From Bradyrhizobium sp. CB1717 (GTDB lineage Bacteria > Pseudomonadota > Alphaproteobacteria > Rhizobiales > Xanthobacteraceae), in the NCBI RefSeq assembly GCF_029714325.1, contig NZ_CP121666.1, positions 4,154,001-4,218,000 of the forward strand: DNA of 64,000 nt, given 5' to 3'. Both the position numbers and the translations under genes were made by a program. Positions 17,245 through 25,795 of the stretch are shown piece by piece; the first letter of the stretch is position 1; each line of letters opens with the position of its first letter. The notes under the pieces were generated by a model, which was given only the letters and a program-made list of their open reading frames with translations, ran no database searches and was not told the origin of the DNA.

Positions 17245-17887
17245 GGTCGCCCCGATAGCCGCATTTGTCATAGATCCAGGCCCATGTTTGCGGGCCGTGG
17301 AAGCTCAGGCAGGTGAGCTGCCAGTAGAGGAGGTTCGCCTTCTCGCGCTCGTTGCGGAACGATTCCACCATCAGGTATTTCGCGGTGCCGCGTCCGACCC
17401 GCTCGATCTCGCTCACCGCGCGGAAGACGTCCTCGAGCGGAAGGTTGTGCAGCACGCCGAGCGACACCACGAGATCGAAGCTGTGGTCGGAGTAGGGGAG
17501 CTCGACGGCGCTGCCGACCTTCAACTGCGGCCGCACCTCCTCCTTGGCGTTGGCGATGCCGTAGGCGGAGATGTCGATGCCGGCGATGGTGAGATCAGGG
17601 ACGAGCTGGCTGAACTCATAGAGCAGGTAGCCCTTGCCGCAGCCGACATCGAGCACGCTCATGCCGGGCTTGATGCCATAGCGGTCGATCAGGGTCTGGG
17701 CGAGCGGACGCCACCGTCCGTCATAGCGATAACCGCCATAGCCGTAGCGCCGGTCGCCGTCCCAGTAGTCGCGTCCCCACTGCCGTGCAACCGTCGCCGA
17801 TTCCGCCTTGTCATGCTCGACCACGCGCTGAACGTAGTTCCGCTTGGTCGACGCGTGCATCGGCTGGAGCAGGTTGACCTCGGCCAT
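17222..17887 (-). CDS. class I SAM-dependent methyltransferase
   Basis: A 221-residue methyltransferase: VLDVGCGKGYLLYEF (motif I, residues ~78-92), GIDIS (motif II), a DLVVSLGVLHNL segment and a C-terminal strand region. The N-terminus (DYWDGDRRYGYGGYRYDGRWRP) is an aromatic-rich lid typical of methyltransferases in carbohydrate clusters. Start ATG 17887. Possibly O-methylates a sugar; substrate unknown. Confidence 0.85.
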   Translation of the reverse strand: MAEVNLLQPMHASTKRNYVQRVVEHDKAESATVARQWGRDYWDGDRRYGYGGYRYDGRWRPLAQTLIDRYGIKPGMSVLDVGCGKGYLLYEFSQLVPDLTIAGIDISAYGIANAKEEVRPQLKVGSAVELPYSDHSFDLVVSLGVLHNLPLEDVFRAVSEIERVGRGTAKYLMVESFRNEREKANLLYWQLTCLSFHGPQTWAWIYDKCGYRGDHGFIFFE

Positions 17888-17912
17888 GGTCGTTAACCGG
17901 ATCGCGGTATCG

Positions 17913-18305
17913 TCACAGGATGGTCGCGAATTTGTTGACGAGCAGGATGTCCTCGACCGCCTGGATGTCCTTCGGCGACGAGAGCGTGATCTCCTCCACG
18001 GCCGCGTGCAGATCGCAGCCCTCGCGCAGCACGCGGTCGTAGATCTCCCGTCGCCGTGCCTCGTCGGGCGGCAACATGAAGATGCTGTAGAGGATCAGGC
18101 CATTCAGGCGGGGCAACTCGTCGAGGATGTCCTCGAGCACCATGTAGCTGCCGGGCATGATGTGCTCGACGGCGCTGAGCAGATACTGCAGGTTCTTGCG
18201 CCGCGCGTAGTCGCGGATGACGATGTTCTGGACGTGCTGCGGGGAGCGGCTGCCGTTCAGCGGCCGCGCCCCGATGTAGCCGCGATGGCCGGCTCGCTCA
18301 GCCAT
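17913..18305 (-). CDS. sporadic carbohydrate cluster protein, LIC12192 family
   Basis: A 130-residue protein that matches the LIC12192 (sporadic carbohydrate cluster) family: RGYIGARPLNGSRSPQHVQN, then IRDYARRKNLQYLLSAVEH, MPGSYMVLEDILDELP and FMLPPD. The family is named from Leptospira and appears sporadically in carbohydrate clusters; its reaction is unknown. It overlaps the 2OG-Fe(II) oxygenase gene by 8 bases, and the two families frequently occur together. Confidence 0.85.
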   Translation of the reverse strand: MAERAGHRGYIGARPLNGSRSPQHVQNIVIRDYARRKNLQYLLSAVEHIMPGSYMVLEDILDELPRLNGLILYSIFMLPPDEARRREIYDRVLREGCDLHAAVEEITLSSPKDIQAVEDILLVNKFATIL

Positions 18306-19104
18306 GGAAGCCTCCCGGCAGCTTGTATTGCATGCCGACCCGCGTCGCCGGGCGCAGCAGGATCGGCTCGAAGAACTCGCCGAAGCGCTTGTCCGCGTAG
18401 GGCGACATGATGCTCTTGAACCGGCAGTTCATGCTCCAGCGCGTGCCCGGCTCTTCGTTGACGCGATTGCCGTGCATCAGGGTCTGGTTGAACAGCATCA
18501 CGTGACCGTAGGGAATCTCGATGAAGGTCGCGTGCGGCTTGATCGTCTTGTACAGTTCCTCGGCGCTGCGCAGGCTTGCCATCCGATCCTGCATGTCGCC
18601 GTTCAGCGACGGCGGCAGCAGATACATCGCCTTGGTGCGGTGGACGTCCACCAGCGGCACCCACACCACGACCTCGAACGGCGAGTCGCCCGACCAGACG
18701 TCGGAATGGGTGGCGAGCAGGGAGGAATCGTCGCCGGGCATCTGGATGCTGAGATTGACGCGGCGCTGCATGCAGAGCTCGTTGCCGACGATGGTTTCGA
18801 TCGTCGAGCGTGCCAGGCGGAAATAGGTCGGGCGGAACCAGGGCTCGGCGTTGAGGCCGTTGAAGACGTGCAGCCGCAGGCCGTTGAGATCGTCGACGCT
18901 CACGCGCGTATGGATGCCGTCGAGCATCGCATAGGGATCGTTGCTGTGCGGCAGCTTCAGAAAGTCGGCGGCGAGTTCAGCGGCGCGCCGCTGGATCCGG
19001 TCGAGCCCGGCACGGTCGTCGGCCGGCGTGGTGACGAAACCGTTGTCGATGAAGCGCTGCGCCAGCGCCTGCTCATCGGCCTGGAGGAAGTCCGTATCCG
19101 TCAT
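18298..19104 (-). CDS. sporadic carbohydrate cluster 2OG-Fe(II) oxygenase
   Basis: A 268-residue protein. The HSDVWSGDSPFEVVVWVPL stretch (~H133, D135) gives the Fe(II)-binding HxD, and LMHGNRVNEEPGTRWSMNCRF (~H220, R232) gives the distal His and the 2-oxoglutarate-binding Arg. This is the family paired with LIC12192 in carbohydrate clusters. Expected chemistry is hydroxylation, or a desaturation/ring-type oxidation, of a sugar. Start ATG 19104 gives a 4-base ATGA overlap with the DegT gene upstream. Confidence 0.85.
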   Translation of the reverse strand: MTDTDFLQADEQALAQRFIDNGFVTTPADDRAGLDRIQRRAAELAADFLKLPHSNDPYAMLDGIHTRVSVDDLNGLRLHVFNGLNAEPWFRPTYFRLARSTIETIVGNELCMQRRVNLSIQMPGDDSSLLATHSDVWSGDSPFEVVVWVPLVDVHRTKAMYLLPPSLNGDMQDRMASLRSAEELYKTIKPHATFIEIPYGHVMLFNQTLMHGNRVNEEPGTRWSMNCRFKSIMSPYADKRFGEFFEPILLRPATRVGMQYKLPGGFHG

Positions 19105-20219
19105 GCGAAGTACTCCCGCGCGGTCGCGCAGATATAGCTGATATCGGCGGCCGAGAGGAACTGGTTGATGGGGAGCGTGAGGATCTGGTTCGCCTGCCGC
19201 TCGGTGACCGGAAACGCTCCGCGGCCGTGACCCAGATGCGCTGCGGCCGGCTGGAGGTGGATCGGGACCGGATAGTGGATCGCGGTCTCGATGCCCTTGT
19301 CGGCAAGATATTTCTGGAAATCGTTGCGACGGTCGGTCTGCACGACGAAGGTGTGGAAGGTGTTGAACTCGATGTTGCGGCAGGGCGGAATGAACAGCGG
19401 CAGCCCTGCGAGCTCGGCGCGGTATTGCGCGGCGTTGCGGCGGCGGCGCTCGATCACCGAGGGCAAGTGGCGCAGGCGAATGCGCAGCACGTCGGCCTGC
19501 AGCGTGTCGAGCCGCGACACGAGGCCCCATTCCTGGACGTCGCTGCGGTTGATCAGGCCGTGATTGCGCAGGCGGCGAATGCGCGCGGCCATCTCTGCGT
19601 CGGCGGTGACGAGGAAGCCGGCATCGCCTGCGGCATTGAGATTCTTCAGCGGATGCGCCGAGAAGCAGCCGAACGTTCCGATCGTGCCGCTCATGCGCCC
19701 GTCATAGGTCGAGCCCACGGCCTGCGCGCTGTCCTCGATCACGGCGAGAGCGTGCTTGCTCGCGAGCGCCATCAGCGGGTTCATGTCGGCCATGCGCCCG
19801 GTCAGGTGTACCGGCATGATCGCCTTGGTCCGCGGCGTGACGGCGGCCTCGACGGCGGCGGGATCGATGTTCTGGTCCGGCAGCACGTCCGCAAACACCG
19901 GCGTCGCGCCGACCGCGATGATCGCGGCCGTCGATGCCACGAACGAATTCGGCGGGGTGATTACCTCGTCGCCGGGGCCGATGTCGAGCGCGCGCATGGC
20001 GAGGATCAGCGCATCGGTGCCGGAATTCAGCGTCACCACATGCGGCGAGCCGAGATAGGAGGAGAGCTCCTCCTCGAGCTTTCCGACCGCCGCGCCGCCG
20101 ATGAAATCGCCGCGGGAGAACACGCCCTCGACCGCCTGCATGATCTCGGCGCGCTCTTCCTCGAACTGCGCGGGAAGATTGACGTAACCGATGCGCCGGC
20201 GGCCGGTGTCAGCGTCCAT
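19101..20219 (-). CDS. DegT/DnrJ/EryC1/StrS aminotransferase (or dehydratase)
   Basis: A 372-residue PLP enzyme of the sugar aminotransferase family: NSGTDALILAMRAL (~66), the aspartate in VIEDSAQA (~163), and the PLP lysine K192 in SAHPLKNLNA. Lysine is present, so it is a transaminase rather than a ColD-type lysine-less dehydratase. Normally it transfers an amino group from Glu to a keto nucleotide sugar. Its start overlaps the next gene by 11 bases, and it is one of two adjacent DegT paralogues. Confidence 0.9.
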   Translation of the reverse strand: MDADTGRRRIGYVNLPAQFEEERAEIMQAVEGVFSRGDFIGGAAVGKLEEELSSYLGSPHVVTLNSGTDALILAMRALDIGPGDEVITPPNSFVASTAAIIAVGATPVFADVLPDQNIDPAAVEAAVTPRTKAIMPVHLTGRMADMNPLMALASKHALAVIEDSAQAVGSTYDGRMSGTIGTFGCFSAHPLKNLNAAGDAGFLVTADAEMAARIRRLRNHGLINRSDVQEWGLVSRLDTLQADVLRIRLRHLPSVIERRRRNAAQYRAELAGLPLFIPPCRNIEFNTFHTFVVQTDRRNDFQKYLADKGIETAIHYPVPIHLQPAAAHLGHGRGAFPVTERQANQILTLPINQFLSAADISYICATAREYFA

Positions 20220-21315
20220 GGCAGAACTTCCGGACGGTCTCGATGACGCGGTCCTGCTGGGCGCGCGTCAGGTGCTGATCGACGGGGAAGCTGATGACTT
20301 CCTTGGCATGGCGGTCGGTGACCGGGAACGTGCCCGGCGCGTAACCGAGATGCTTGAGGCCCTCCTGCTGATACAGCGGGATCGGATAGTGGATCTTGGC
20401 CTCGATGCCGTTGTCCAGGCAGTACTGGTAGAGCTCGTCGCGGCGTTCGGCGAACACCATGTAGAGATGATAGACGTGCTTCACGTTGGGACGGCGCGGC
20501 GGAACGCGCAGGCCCGGCAGGCCGGCAAGGCCCGCATCGTAATAGGCCGCGTTCTCGATCCGGCGGCGCGTGATCTCGCTGGTCTGGCCGATCAGCCAGT
20601 TGCCGACCACGGCCTGCAAGGAATCGAGCCGTGAATTGCAGCCGAGGATCGCGATCTCGTCGCGGTTCTTCATGCCGTGGTTGCGGATCAGGCGGAGCTT
20701 CTCGTTCATGCCGTCGTCATTGGTGACGACGACACCGGCATCGCCCCAGACGTTGAGGTTCTTGAGCGGATGCAGGGAGAAGCCGGCCGCGATGCCGTGA
20801 GTGCCGGAACGCTTGCCGGCAAACTCGGACAGAATGCCCTGGCAGGCATCCTCGACCACGGGGAGGTTGTGGCGCTGGGCGATCGCCATCAGCTTGCCCA
20901 TGTCGGTGACCTCGCCGGTCAACTGCACCGGCATGATCGCCTTGGTCTTCTTGGTGATGGCGGCCTCGACCTGGTCGACATTCATGCAGAAGGAGTCGTC
21001 GCAGTCGACCAGCACGGGCGTAGCCCCGGTCTCGGCGATGGCGCCGACCGTGGCGATGAAGGTGTTGGCGGCGGTGATGACCTCGTCGCCATGGCCGATG
21101 CCGAGCGCCTTGAGCGGCAGCTTGAGCGCATCGGTGCCTGATCCCACGCCAATGGCGTGACGCACGCCGATCAGCTCGGCAAAGCGCTTCTCGAATTCGG
21201 CGACGGGCTTGCCAAGGGTGAAATCACCGGTCGCCACCAGTCGGCCGATCTCGGCGAGGATCGGTGCGGGGTCGGAGAATTGCTCGAGCAGATAGGAATA
21301 TCGAACGTCGTACAT
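20209..21315 (-). CDS. DegT/DnrJ/EryC1/StrS aminotransferase, second copy
   Basis: A 368-residue PLP enzyme of the same family as its neighbour: GSGTDALKLPLKALGI, VVEDACQG and the lysine K185 in LHPLKNLNV. The start is ATG 21315; the frame is open further upstream, but that extension would run through the transketolase gene. Divergence between the two DegT proteins suggests different nucleotide-sugar substrates or different positions. Confidence 0.9.
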   Translation of the reverse strand: MYDVRYSYLLEQFSDPAPILAEIGRLVATGDFTLGKPVAEFEKRFAELIGVRHAIGVGSGTDALKLPLKALGIGHGDEVITAANTFIATVGAIAETGATPVLVDCDDSFCMNVDQVEAAITKKTKAIMPVQLTGEVTDMGKLMAIAQRHNLPVVEDACQGILSEFAGKRSGTHGIAAGFSLHPLKNLNVWGDAGVVVTNDDGMNEKLRLIRNHGMKNRDEIAILGCNSRLDSLQAVVGNWLIGQTSEITRRRIENAAYYDAGLAGLPGLRVPPRRPNVKHVYHLYMVFAERRDELYQYCLDNGIEAKIHYPIPLYQQEGLKHLGYAPGTFPVTDRHAKEVISFPVDQHLTRAQQDRVIETVRKFCHGR

Positions 21316-21323
21316 GTGACCCG

Positions 21324-22283
21324 TCAGGTGGAATGGAGTTGAGGAGAGGAGGTGCGCGACGCCGCGAGCGCATGCTCGATCGAGGTCGCAATGGCGTTGG
21401 CGGAGAGCCCGTGCTTCTTCAGCAGCGAGTCCTGCGAGCCGTAATTGTGCATGAAGCGATCCGGCAGCGACAGCCGCAGCATGGCGGGCAGGCCGGATCC
21501 GAGCTTGTCGATCAGCGTCTCGGCGACCGCGCTGCCGAGGCCGCCGGAGGGGACGTGCTCCTCGAGCGTCACCAGCAGGCGTGTGGCGCGCACGGCCTGC
21601 AGCAGCGCCTCGGTGTCGAGCGGCTTCACGGTGTGCATGTGCAGGATACCGCAGCGAACGCCTTGCGCGGCCAGCAGGTCGGCCGCGGCGAGGGCGCGCT
21701 GGAGCATGATGCCGGTGGTCACCATGAGGACGTCGCCGGGCGGCCGCATCAGGATGGCCTTGCCGATCTCGAAGCCGTGCTCGGCCTTGGAGACGACGGC
21801 GTCGCCGCCCTTGCCGAGCCGGATGTAGATCGGGCCCTTCCAGTCCAGCGTCTGCTCCATCATGCGCGCCGCCTCGTCGGCGTCGCACGGGCAGATCACC
21901 GTCATGTTCGGCAGCGCCCGCATGATGGCGATGTCCTCGATCGCCTGGTGGGTGGGGCCGAGTGGCGCATAGACGAGGCCGCCGCCGTTGGCGATCAGCC
22001 GCACCGGCAGATTGTGCAGGCAGAGATCGACCGCGACCTGCTCGTAGCAGCGCCGCGTCAGGAAGGTCGCGATGGTGTTGACGTAGGGCACGAAGCCCTC
22101 CATCGCGAGGCCGGCCGACATGCCGATGATGTGCGCTTCCGAGATGCCCTCGATCAGGTGGCGCTTGGGAAACTCCTTGCTCATCGCGCGCAGCGTGCCG
22201 GCGCCGGGATCGGAGCCGATGTAAAGCACACGCTCGTCGCGCGCGGCGAGCTTGTGGACCATGTTCATCGCGGTGTTGCGCAT
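21324..22283 (-). CDS. transketolase, C-terminal (pyrimidine-binding) subunit
   Basis: A ~319-residue protein covering the Pyr-binding and C-terminal domains of transketolase. EGISEAHIIGMSAGLAMEG contains the conserved glutamate that activates ThDP, and the later IRLGKGG and VTLEEHVPSGGLG segments match the Transket_pyr and Transketolase_C domains. Start ATG 22283, 10 bases after the upstream stop; TTG 22313 is an alternative. Split transketolases occur in some archaea and in secondary metabolism and sugar clusters. With the gene at 22294 it should form one transketolase. Confidence 0.9.
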   Translation of the reverse strand: MRNTAMNMVHKLAARDERVLYIGSDPGAGTLRAMSKEFPKRHLIEGISEAHIIGMSAGLAMEGFVPYVNTIATFLTRRCYEQVAVDLCLHNLPVRLIANGGGLVYAPLGPTHQAIEDIAIMRALPNMTVICPCDADEAARMMEQTLDWKGPIYIRLGKGGDAVVSKAEHGFEIGKAILMRPPGDVLMVTTGIMLQRALAAADLLAAQGVRCGILHMHTVKPLDTEALLQAVRATRLLVTLEEHVPSGGLGSAVAETLIDKLGSGLPAMLRLSLPDRFMHNYGSQDSLLKKHGLSANAIATSIEHALAASRTSSPQLHST

Positions 22284-22293
22284 GGGGAGCCGA

Positions 22294-23142
22294 TCAAAAA
22301 TCGCCGACAGCAACGCGAATGGCGTCGAGCTCGCTGTCGGTCAGCTTGTTCTTGTGATGCCAATCGGCGTTGGATTCCGCAGCCGGAAGTCCCTTGCCCT
22401 TGACGGTATGGCAGATGACGGCGGTGGGTTTGCCTGCAACGGCCGGGACCTGCTTCAGCACGGTGCGCAGGGCGCCGACGTCGTGGCCGTTGACCTCCTG
22501 CACGGCGAAGCCGAAGCTGCGCCACTTGTCCGCAAGCGGCTCCAGCGGCAGCACGTAGTCGGTGGGCCCGTAGCTCTGGAGCTTGTTGTAGTCGATCAGC
22601 GCGACGAGGTTGTCGAGCCCGTGCTTGGCCGCGCCCATCGCAGCTTCCCACACCGATCCCTCGTTGATCTCGCCGTCGCCGAGCAGGACGAAGGTCCGGT
22701 AGCTGCGCTCGCGCATGCGTGCGGCAAGCGCAAGGCCGACGCCGATCGAGAGGCCATGCCCGAGTGCGCCGGTCGATGCCTCGACCCCCGGCACCATGCC
22801 GTATTCTGGATGTCCGCCCAGGATGCTGTCGGGGCCGCAGAAGCCGTCGAGCTCCGACAGCGGGAAGAAGCCGCGATCGGCCAGCAGCGCATAGAGCGCC
22901 AGGCAACCGTGTCCCTTGCTGAGGATGGCGCGGTCGCGATCGGGATCGCGCGGATTCTTCGGATCGATCCGCAACACGTCGTCGTAGAGCACGCGGACCA
23001 TCTCGATCAGCGACAGGGCAGGTCCGACATGTCCGCGTCCCGCGGAACGGACAGAACCGAGCACCAGGCGGCGCAAATAAAGGCTGCGCTCGTCCAGGGT
23101 GCAGGTGAGGGCGGCTTCAGCGTGGGGTGAGATCTGGATCAC
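22294..23142 (-). CDS. transketolase, N-terminal (ThDP-binding) subunit
   Basis: A ~282-residue protein with the ThDP diphosphate and Mg-binding motif GDGEINEGSVWEAAMGAAKHGL (GDGx~25-N pattern), SKGHGCLALYALLA and GSLGHGLS-like (TGALGHGLSIG). This is the first half of transketolase. Start is GTG 23142 (TTG 23193 possible); it overlaps the kinase gene by 26 bases. It transfers two-carbon units between ketose and aldose phosphates. Confidence 0.9.
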   Translation of the reverse strand: MIQISPHAEAALTCTLDERSLYLRRLVLGSVRSAGRGHVGPALSLIEMVRVLYDDVLRIDPKNPRDPDRDRAILSKGHGCLALYALLADRGFFPLSELDGFCGPDSILGGHPEYGMVPGVEASTGALGHGLSIGVGLALAARMRERSYRTFVLLGDGEINEGSVWEAAMGAAKHGLDNLVALIDYNKLQSYGPTDYVLPLEPLADKWRSFGFAVQEVNGHDVGALRTVLKQVPAVAGKPTAVICHTVKGKGLPAAESNADWHHKNKLTDSELDAIRVAVGDF

Positions 23143-24154
23143 GTTGGCAAATCGTTTGGTGGAGCCGGCGCGCTTTGTCGAGCTGACCAGCAAGGCGGAC
23201 CGTCAGATCGCCACCTTGCGCGGCCAATGCGCGTCGGGAGCGGCTTTCCGGCAAATAAGCATTCAGGACAATCAGGCACCAGATCGCCCCGAACACAGGA
23301 TACAGTACGTCACGACGGATCGCAAACGCGTCATCCCTAGCCGCGAAAGCTTGCGTGAGGCGTTCGGTCAACCGATTTGCTTTGGCTTCGGGCAGATCGC
23401 TGCCGGGGTGAAGCGCGGTGTCGGACACGAGCTTGACCGGATCGTCCCAGCCGAAATACTCGAAGTCGATGAATCGCAGCCGGCCGTCTTCGCCGCGCAA
23501 TGCATTGTGCAGCCCGAAATCGGACGGGCTCAACGCGCGATGCGCGGGCGCAAGATCGGCTGCGGGATCCCGGCCGAGTTCCGTATAGCGCAGGCGTAGC
23601 TTTCGGATCGCGATGGACGTGCTGGGCACCAGGCTGCCGTCGATGAATGCGCGCAGGTCCGGATGATCGTCCGAGGCCCGCCTCAGTCCGTCCAGGCGCT
23701 GCGCGTACTGGGCGATCGCCTCCTCGGGCGAGAAGATGCTGGCCGAGGCGTCGCGCAAATTCTGCGCGCCGTCGGCGTCGCGCAGTTTCTGCAGCTCGAT
23801 CAGGAAATCGGCCAGCTGATCGGCATCGCCGTCCTGGGGACGCAGCACCGCCGCCTCGCCGTCGAACCATTGATACAGCGCGCAGAACGCATCAGCATCC
23901 TTCGCGACCGGGTGCGGTGTCGACATGATGCCGTGGCGGGACAGGAACGACAGCGCGTCATATTCCTGTCCCAGGCGATCGCGCCCGTCGGACGGATAAT
24001 GCTTGAGGGCGAGGGGCGGGCCCTTTGCCATCTCGAGCCGAAACACCCGGTTGTTGCCGCCGGACCGCGCCGGCTGGGCGGCCGCGACCGGGGCGCCCGC
24101 CAGGCGGCTGCCGAGCGCCATCGCATCCGCTGCGCTGATGTCAGGCTCGCTCAT
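23117..24154 (-). CDS. aminoglycoside-phosphotransferase-like sugar kinase
   Basis: A 345-residue protein with a kinase-like fold: a glycine-rich N-lobe (SGGNNRVFRLE), then LSPSDFGLHNAL, corresponding to the catalytic Asp (D in SDFGLHN) and the Asn, and the metal-binding FIDFEYFGWDDP. Phosphotransferases of this group phosphorylate sugars, choline or aminoglycosides. It overlaps the HAD gene by 4 bases (ATGA), and context suggests a sugar phosphorylation step in the carbohydrate pathway. Confidence 0.8.
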   Translation of the reverse strand: MSEPDISAADAMALGSRLAGAPVAAAQPARSGGNNRVFRLEMAKGPPLALKHYPSDGRDRLGQEYDALSFLSRHGIMSTPHPVAKDADAFCALYQWFDGEAAVLRPQDGDADQLADFLIELQKLRDADGAQNLRDASASIFSPEEAIAQYAQRLDGLRRASDDHPDLRAFIDGSLVPSTSIAIRKLRLRYTELGRDPAADLAPAHRALSPSDFGLHNALRGEDGRLRFIDFEYFGWDDPVKLVSDTALHPGSDLPEAKANRLTERLTQAFAARDDAFAIRRDVLYPVFGAIWCLIVLNAYLPESRSRRALAAQGGDLTVRLAGQLDKARRLHQTICQRDPDLTPR

Positions 24155-24771
24155 GCCGCAAACACTTCGTTACGGATGCCGGTCCACGTCGCGATCGGCT
24201 TGCAATGTCCGGGGTGCGGGGACTGCGAACGCGTGAACAGGATCGATCGCGTGCCCTTCGGGAAATGCGGTTGCTCGAAGACCTCGACGAGATCGTCGAT
24301 GAAGATGTCGAGCTTCAGGCTCACGAGCCTGTCGACCTTGGCGGCCATCGTGTCCTCGAAGTAGACATCGCCGGCAGCCACCGCCGCATCCGCGGCGTCG
24401 ATCAGGCCGGCTCCGCGCAGCCAGCCGCGCGCGGCTTCGCGCAAATCGGTACGGTCCGGATCCTGATGACCGAATCGGGTCTTGTGGCTGACGACGTACA
24501 CCTTCGCGCCGGCCTGTCTGCACGCCGCCAGGAATTCCCGCACGCCCGGATAGATTTCGGCGCCGCCAATGCCCTTGCCGTAGACGAAGCCTTGCAGGCC
24601 TTGCCAGGCGAGCTCGCCGCCGGTGCGGGATCTCAAGTAATCCCGCACATCGGTCTTCAGCCCCTCCCAGCCCTCCGGCACCAGGTCGCGCTGACGCGCC
24701 GCGGCGGCAAAGACCTTGTCGTAGCAGATGATCGTGTTGTCGAAATCGATGCCGATCCGCACGCCGCTCAC
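24151..24771 (-). CDS. HAD-like hydrolase
   Basis: A 206-residue HAD protein: motif I GIDFDNTIICYDK (D9 and D11, nucleophile and acid), a serine in the VVSHKTRFG segment as motif II, a following lysine region, and the acidic FIDDLVEVF as motif IV. A phosphatase for a sugar bisphosphate is plausible, comparable to GmhB in heptose synthesis. Overlaps the flanking genes by 4 bases on each side. Confidence 0.8.
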   Translation of the reverse strand: MSGVRIGIDFDNTIICYDKVFAAAARQRDLVPEGWEGLKTDVRDYLRSRTGGELAWQGLQGFVYGKGIGGAEIYPGVREFLAACRQAGAKVYVVSHKTRFGHQDPDRTDLREAARGWLRGAGLIDAADAAVAAGDVYFEDTMAAKVDRLVSLKLDIFIDDLVEVFEQPHFPKGTRSILFTRSQSPHPGHCKPIATWTGIRNEVFAA

Positions 24772-25769
24772 TTCAGGCTGATATTCTGCATCATCTTGAT
24801 GTTGAAGTACCGGGGGTCGTTGAGCGAGTTCGGCAGACGGCCGGTCTTGAAGGCGTCCACCAGACCCGACACGGCCTGCTCGATCGTGTGGGTCGGCGCA
24901 AATCCGAGCTCGCGGCGGATCTTTTCCGAAGAGACGTGATACGAGCGCAGATCGTCGGTCGGCTCGACCGCGATGTCGACGTTATTGCCGACCACCGACT
25001 TGACGATGTCGGCGATCTTCATCAGCGAGTGGTTCTCGTAGCCGATATTGTAGGTCTTGCCGTCGATCTTCGCGTCGTCCTGCTGGAGCAGGAACAGATA
25101 GGCCGCCGACATGTCCTGGATATGCAGGTTGGGCCGGCGCTGCGTCCCGCCGAACACGCGGATGCGGCCGGTGTTGACCGCAAGGTTGGTCAGGATGTTG
25201 ACGACGACGTCGAGCCGTTGCCGCGGTGCGTAGCCGCAGACGGTGGCTGGACGCACGGTGCAGGTGACGAACCCGGATGCGGCTTCGTCGGCGAGGTCGG
25301 TCTCGCACATCGCCTTGAACTTGGAATAGTCGGTGAGCGGCTCGCAGGACAGCTCCTCCGTCACCTCGGCTTCGTCCTTGATGCCGTAGACGCTGGAGGA
25401 GGACGCGTAGATGAAGCGCTTGATGCCGGCCTTCTTCGCCGCGCGCACCATCGGCCGGAAGCAGTCGTAGTTGATGGACTTGCCGAGCGTCGGATCGAGC
25501 TCGAACGAGGGGTCGTTGGAAATGCAGGCGAGGTGGATCACCGCATTGTTGCCGCGCAGCGCCTCGTTGATCGCGGCCTCGTCGCGGATGTCGCCCTTGA
25601 TCAGGCGCAAATTGGGGTTGTCACGGACGGCGTCGAAGACGTTTTCACCGTACATGAACAGGTCGAGCACCGTGACCTTGTGGCCTGCCGCGAGCAACTG
25701 GGGAACCAGCACGCTGCCGACATAGCCGGCGCCACCGGTGACCATCACGTTCCATTTCTGATCAATCAC
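24768..25769 (-). CDS. NAD-dependent epimerase/dehydratase
   Basis: A ~333-residue extended SDR: TGGAGYVGSVLVPQLL (NAD-binding GxxGxxG), then SSSSVYG and the catalytic tyrosine in YSKFKAMCE (YxxxK). The GTG at 25769 is chosen because GGAG lies seven bases upstream; the reading frame is open further. Probably epimerises or dehydrates a nucleotide sugar. It overlaps the HAD gene by 4 bases, hence operonic. Confidence 0.9.
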   Translation of the reverse strand: MIDQKWNVMVTGGAGYVGSVLVPQLLAAGHKVTVLDLFMYGENVFDAVRDNPNLRLIKGDIRDEAAINEALRGNNAVIHLACISNDPSFELDPTLGKSINYDCFRPMVRAAKKAGIKRFIYASSSSVYGIKDEAEVTEELSCEPLTDYSKFKAMCETDLADEAASGFVTCTVRPATVCGYAPRQRLDVVVNILTNLAVNTGRIRVFGGTQRRPNLHIQDMSAAYLFLLQQDDAKIDGKTYNIGYENHSLMKIADIVKSVVGNNVDIAVEPTDDLRSYHVSSEKIRRELGFAPTHTIEQAVSGLVDAFKTGRLPNSLNDPRYFNIKMMQNISLK

Positions 25770-25795
25770 TGTCGTTCTCCAGAATCTTCTTTGCG

